NCBI GenBank assembly: GCA_013138755.1
Contig: WTCC01000338.1
Location: forward strand, 1-8,437
Source of the DNA: Gammaproteobacteria bacterium
GTDB lineage: Bacteria > Pseudomonadota > Gammaproteobacteria > SZUA-229
Direction: 5' to 3'
DNA length: 8,437 nucleotides
Shown here: piece by piece, positions 7,380-8,437 of the stretch
Numbering within the stretch: position 1 is the first letter of the stretch
Layout: every line of letters starts with the position of its first letter
Made by a program: the position numbers and the translations under genes
Notes under the pieces: model-generated
Database searches by the model: none
Seen by the model: only the letters and a program-made list of their open reading frames with translations
What the model was told of the DNA's origin: nothing

Positions 7380-7407
7380 TGACCTAAAAGCATTACCACA
7401 TAGGTCA
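7380..7407. repeat. Inverted repeat TGACCTA-N14-TAGGTCA between ftsZ and lpxC
   Basis: Two perfect 7-base arms lie 14 bases apart, so their centres are 21 bases apart, two helical turns. The spacing suits a dimeric DNA-binding protein better than an RNA hairpin, since the loop would be 14 bases. The site lies about 46 bases upstream of the candidate lpxC -35. No known operator was recognised. Confidence 0.35.
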
Positions 7408-7428
7408 TCAAACCAAGTAAATTCAGTC

Positions 7429-7448
7429 GGTTGCATTATTCAGCAACC
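7429..7448 (-). terminator. Small hairpin just after ftsZ, weak or non-terminating
   Basis: On the minus strand, arms GGTTGC and GCAACC pair perfectly around an 8-base loop, starting about 10 bases after the ftsZ stop codon. The following bases (GACTGAATTT) do not form a U-run, so termination would be weak at best. It may stabilise the ftsZ mRNA end instead. Confidence 0.35.
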
Positions 7449-7457
7449 ACTTTATTG

Positions 7458-8437
7458 CTAGTCTGCCTGTCTGCGTAAAAATGCCGGTATATCTAGCATC
7501 TCTTCATCATACTCGCCATTTACTGATACTGCTGCGCGTGATGACTGTTTTTGTCTCACTGCAACTGGCGCGTCGTATTCTTTGTATGTAGGTTCTATCT
7601 CAACAGAATCTTTTTTAACAACCTTAATCTCTGCTGGCTGAGGAGCTGGCGCTGGTGTTGAAACTGGAGCCTGAACTCTTCCCGCATGACCTAAACCAGT
7701 TGCCACAACAGTCACACGAATTTCGCCTTCTAATGAATCATCAATCGCAGTACCCATGACAACTGTCGCATCTTCAGATGCAAACTCGTTGATTACCGCA
7801 CCGATATCCTGGAATTCACCCAATGTCATATTTGCACCAGTAACATTGACCAGAATACCTCGTGCACCCGCTAAATTAACATCTTCCAAAAGAGGACTGG
7901 CTATAGCGGCTTCAGCAGCTTCTTTCGCTCTTTCTTCACCTGTAGAGCGACCTGAACCCATCATTCCCATCCCCATTTTAGACATGACTGTTCGCACGTC
8001 GGCAAAATCGACATTGATAACGCCAGGATTTGTAATCAATTCAGTAATACCTTGCACCGCACCACAAAGAACATCATTGGCACCATTAAAAGCATTCATC
8101 AGGTCAAAATCACGACCATAAACATCCAGTAATTTATCATTTGGTATGGTGATTAATGAGTCAACGTGACTACTTAGTTCTTTAATGCCTTGCATCGCAA
8201 TTTTCATACGCGCAGTACCTTCAAAAGCAAATGGTTTTGTCACAACACCGACCACGAGTATTCCCATCTCCCGTGCTATCTGAGCAACCACTGGAGCAGC
8301 ACCGGTGCCAGTTCCACCACCCATACCTGCTGTGACAAATAACATATCTGTATTATCAATAGCTTCTTGAATCAATTCGCGATCTTCGAGTGCAGACTGC
8401 TGACCGACTTCAGGAGTCGCACCAGCACCTAAACCTT
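7458..8437 (-). CDS. ftsZ: Cell division GTPase FtsZ, 5' end outside the window
   Basis: The frame is open to base 8437 and encodes the last 325 residues; by alignment with E. coli FtsZ about 66 N-terminal residues are missing. An in-frame TTG at 8375 is internal, since conserved sequence ([20 protein letters not shown]) continues upstream of it. FtsZ polymerises at midcell as the tubulin-like division ring. Present are the GTP-binding signature GGGTGTG within [15 protein letters not shown], the VTKPFAFEG segment, [11 protein letters not shown], and the T7 loop [11 protein letters not shown], whose aspartates complete GTP hydrolysis in the neighbouring subunit. A Pro/Ala-rich variable linker follows (around [12 protein letters not shown]). 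The C-terminal peptide [12 protein letters not shown] is intact; it binds FtsA and ZipA in relatives. The nucleotide-proximal N-terminal motif lies outside the window. It is upstream of lpxC on the same strand, the usual end of the dcw cluster. Confidence 0.99.
   Translation of the reverse strand, partial: GLGAGATPEVGQQSALEDRELIQEAIDNTDMLFVTAGMGGGTGTGAAPVVAQIAREMGILVVGVVTKPFAFEGTARMKIAMQGIKELSSHVDSLITIPNDKLLDVYGRDFDLMNAFNGANDVLCGAVQGITELITNPGVINVDFADVRTVMSKMGMGMMGSGRSTGEERAKEAAEAAIASPLLEDVNLAGARGILVNVTGANMTLGEFQDIGAVINEFASEDATVVMGTAIDDSLEGEIRVTVVATGLGHAGRVQAPVSTPAPAPQPAEIKVVKKDSVEIEPTYKEYDAPVAVRQKQSSRAAVSVNGEYDEEMLDIPAFLRRQAD

Noticed and set aside
7756..8121. 121-residue plus-strand ORF opposite ftsZ
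   Set aside because: It is the complement of highly conserved FtsZ coding sequence and has no recognisable domain.
1..8437. Mobile element, CRISPR array, tRNA, or defence-type system
   Set aside because: No transposase, terminal repeats, regularly spaced repeats or tRNA-like folds were seen; gene order and content are those of conserved core chromosome.

Overview
The window is an ordinary stretch of gammaproteobacterial core chromosome: the distal end of the division and cell-wall (dcw) cluster running into the secA region. The order, read along the minus strand, is ftsZ (start cut off at base 8437), lpxC, a membrane-anchored M23 peptidase, secA, argJ, and a Nudix/ThiE-like fusion (end cut off at base 1). 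One gene, a DciA/DUF721-type helicase loader, lies on the plus strand between lpxC and the M23 gene. From memory, the same set and order occurs in Pseudomonas and many other gammaproteobacteria that lack the secM arrangement of Escherichia coli. DNA is moderately AT-rich, with very AT-rich intergenic stretches, which argues against Pseudomonas itself. The genus cannot be named from these genes alone.

Region by region: bases 1-630 hold the Nudix/ThiE-like fusion; 648-1880 argJ; 1896-4625 secA. These three are separated by only 15-17 bases and look like one transcript that starts in the 187-base gap above secA. That gap (4626-4812) holds a reasonable sigma-70-type promoter, a small palindrome next to its -10 and an imperfect hairpin in the leader. 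Bases 4813-5718 encode the M23 peptidase and 5797-6279 the DciA-like protein; they diverge from a 78-base AT-rich gap. dciA and lpxC (6334-7248) converge on a 54-base gap with no clear terminator. The 209-base ftsZ-lpxC gap carries several inverted repeats and a candidate lpxC promoter. No gap exceeds 300 bases.

The genes join several essential envelope and replication jobs: the division ring (FtsZ), the committed step of lipid A synthesis (LpxC), peptidoglycan cutting (M23), protein export (SecA) and helicase loading (DciA). Arginine synthesis (ArgJ) and nucleotide-pool cleaning or metabolite salvage (Nudix/ThiE) complete the set. All coding frames are intact and all key catalytic residues I checked are present.

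I found no mobile element, CRISPR array, tRNA, rRNA or defence-type system, and no convincing new biological system. The points most worth checking are small: the regulatory architecture above secA and lpxC, a non-ATG lpxC start, one departure from the Nudix box consensus, and the general lack of Shine-Dalgarno sequences at the visible starts.
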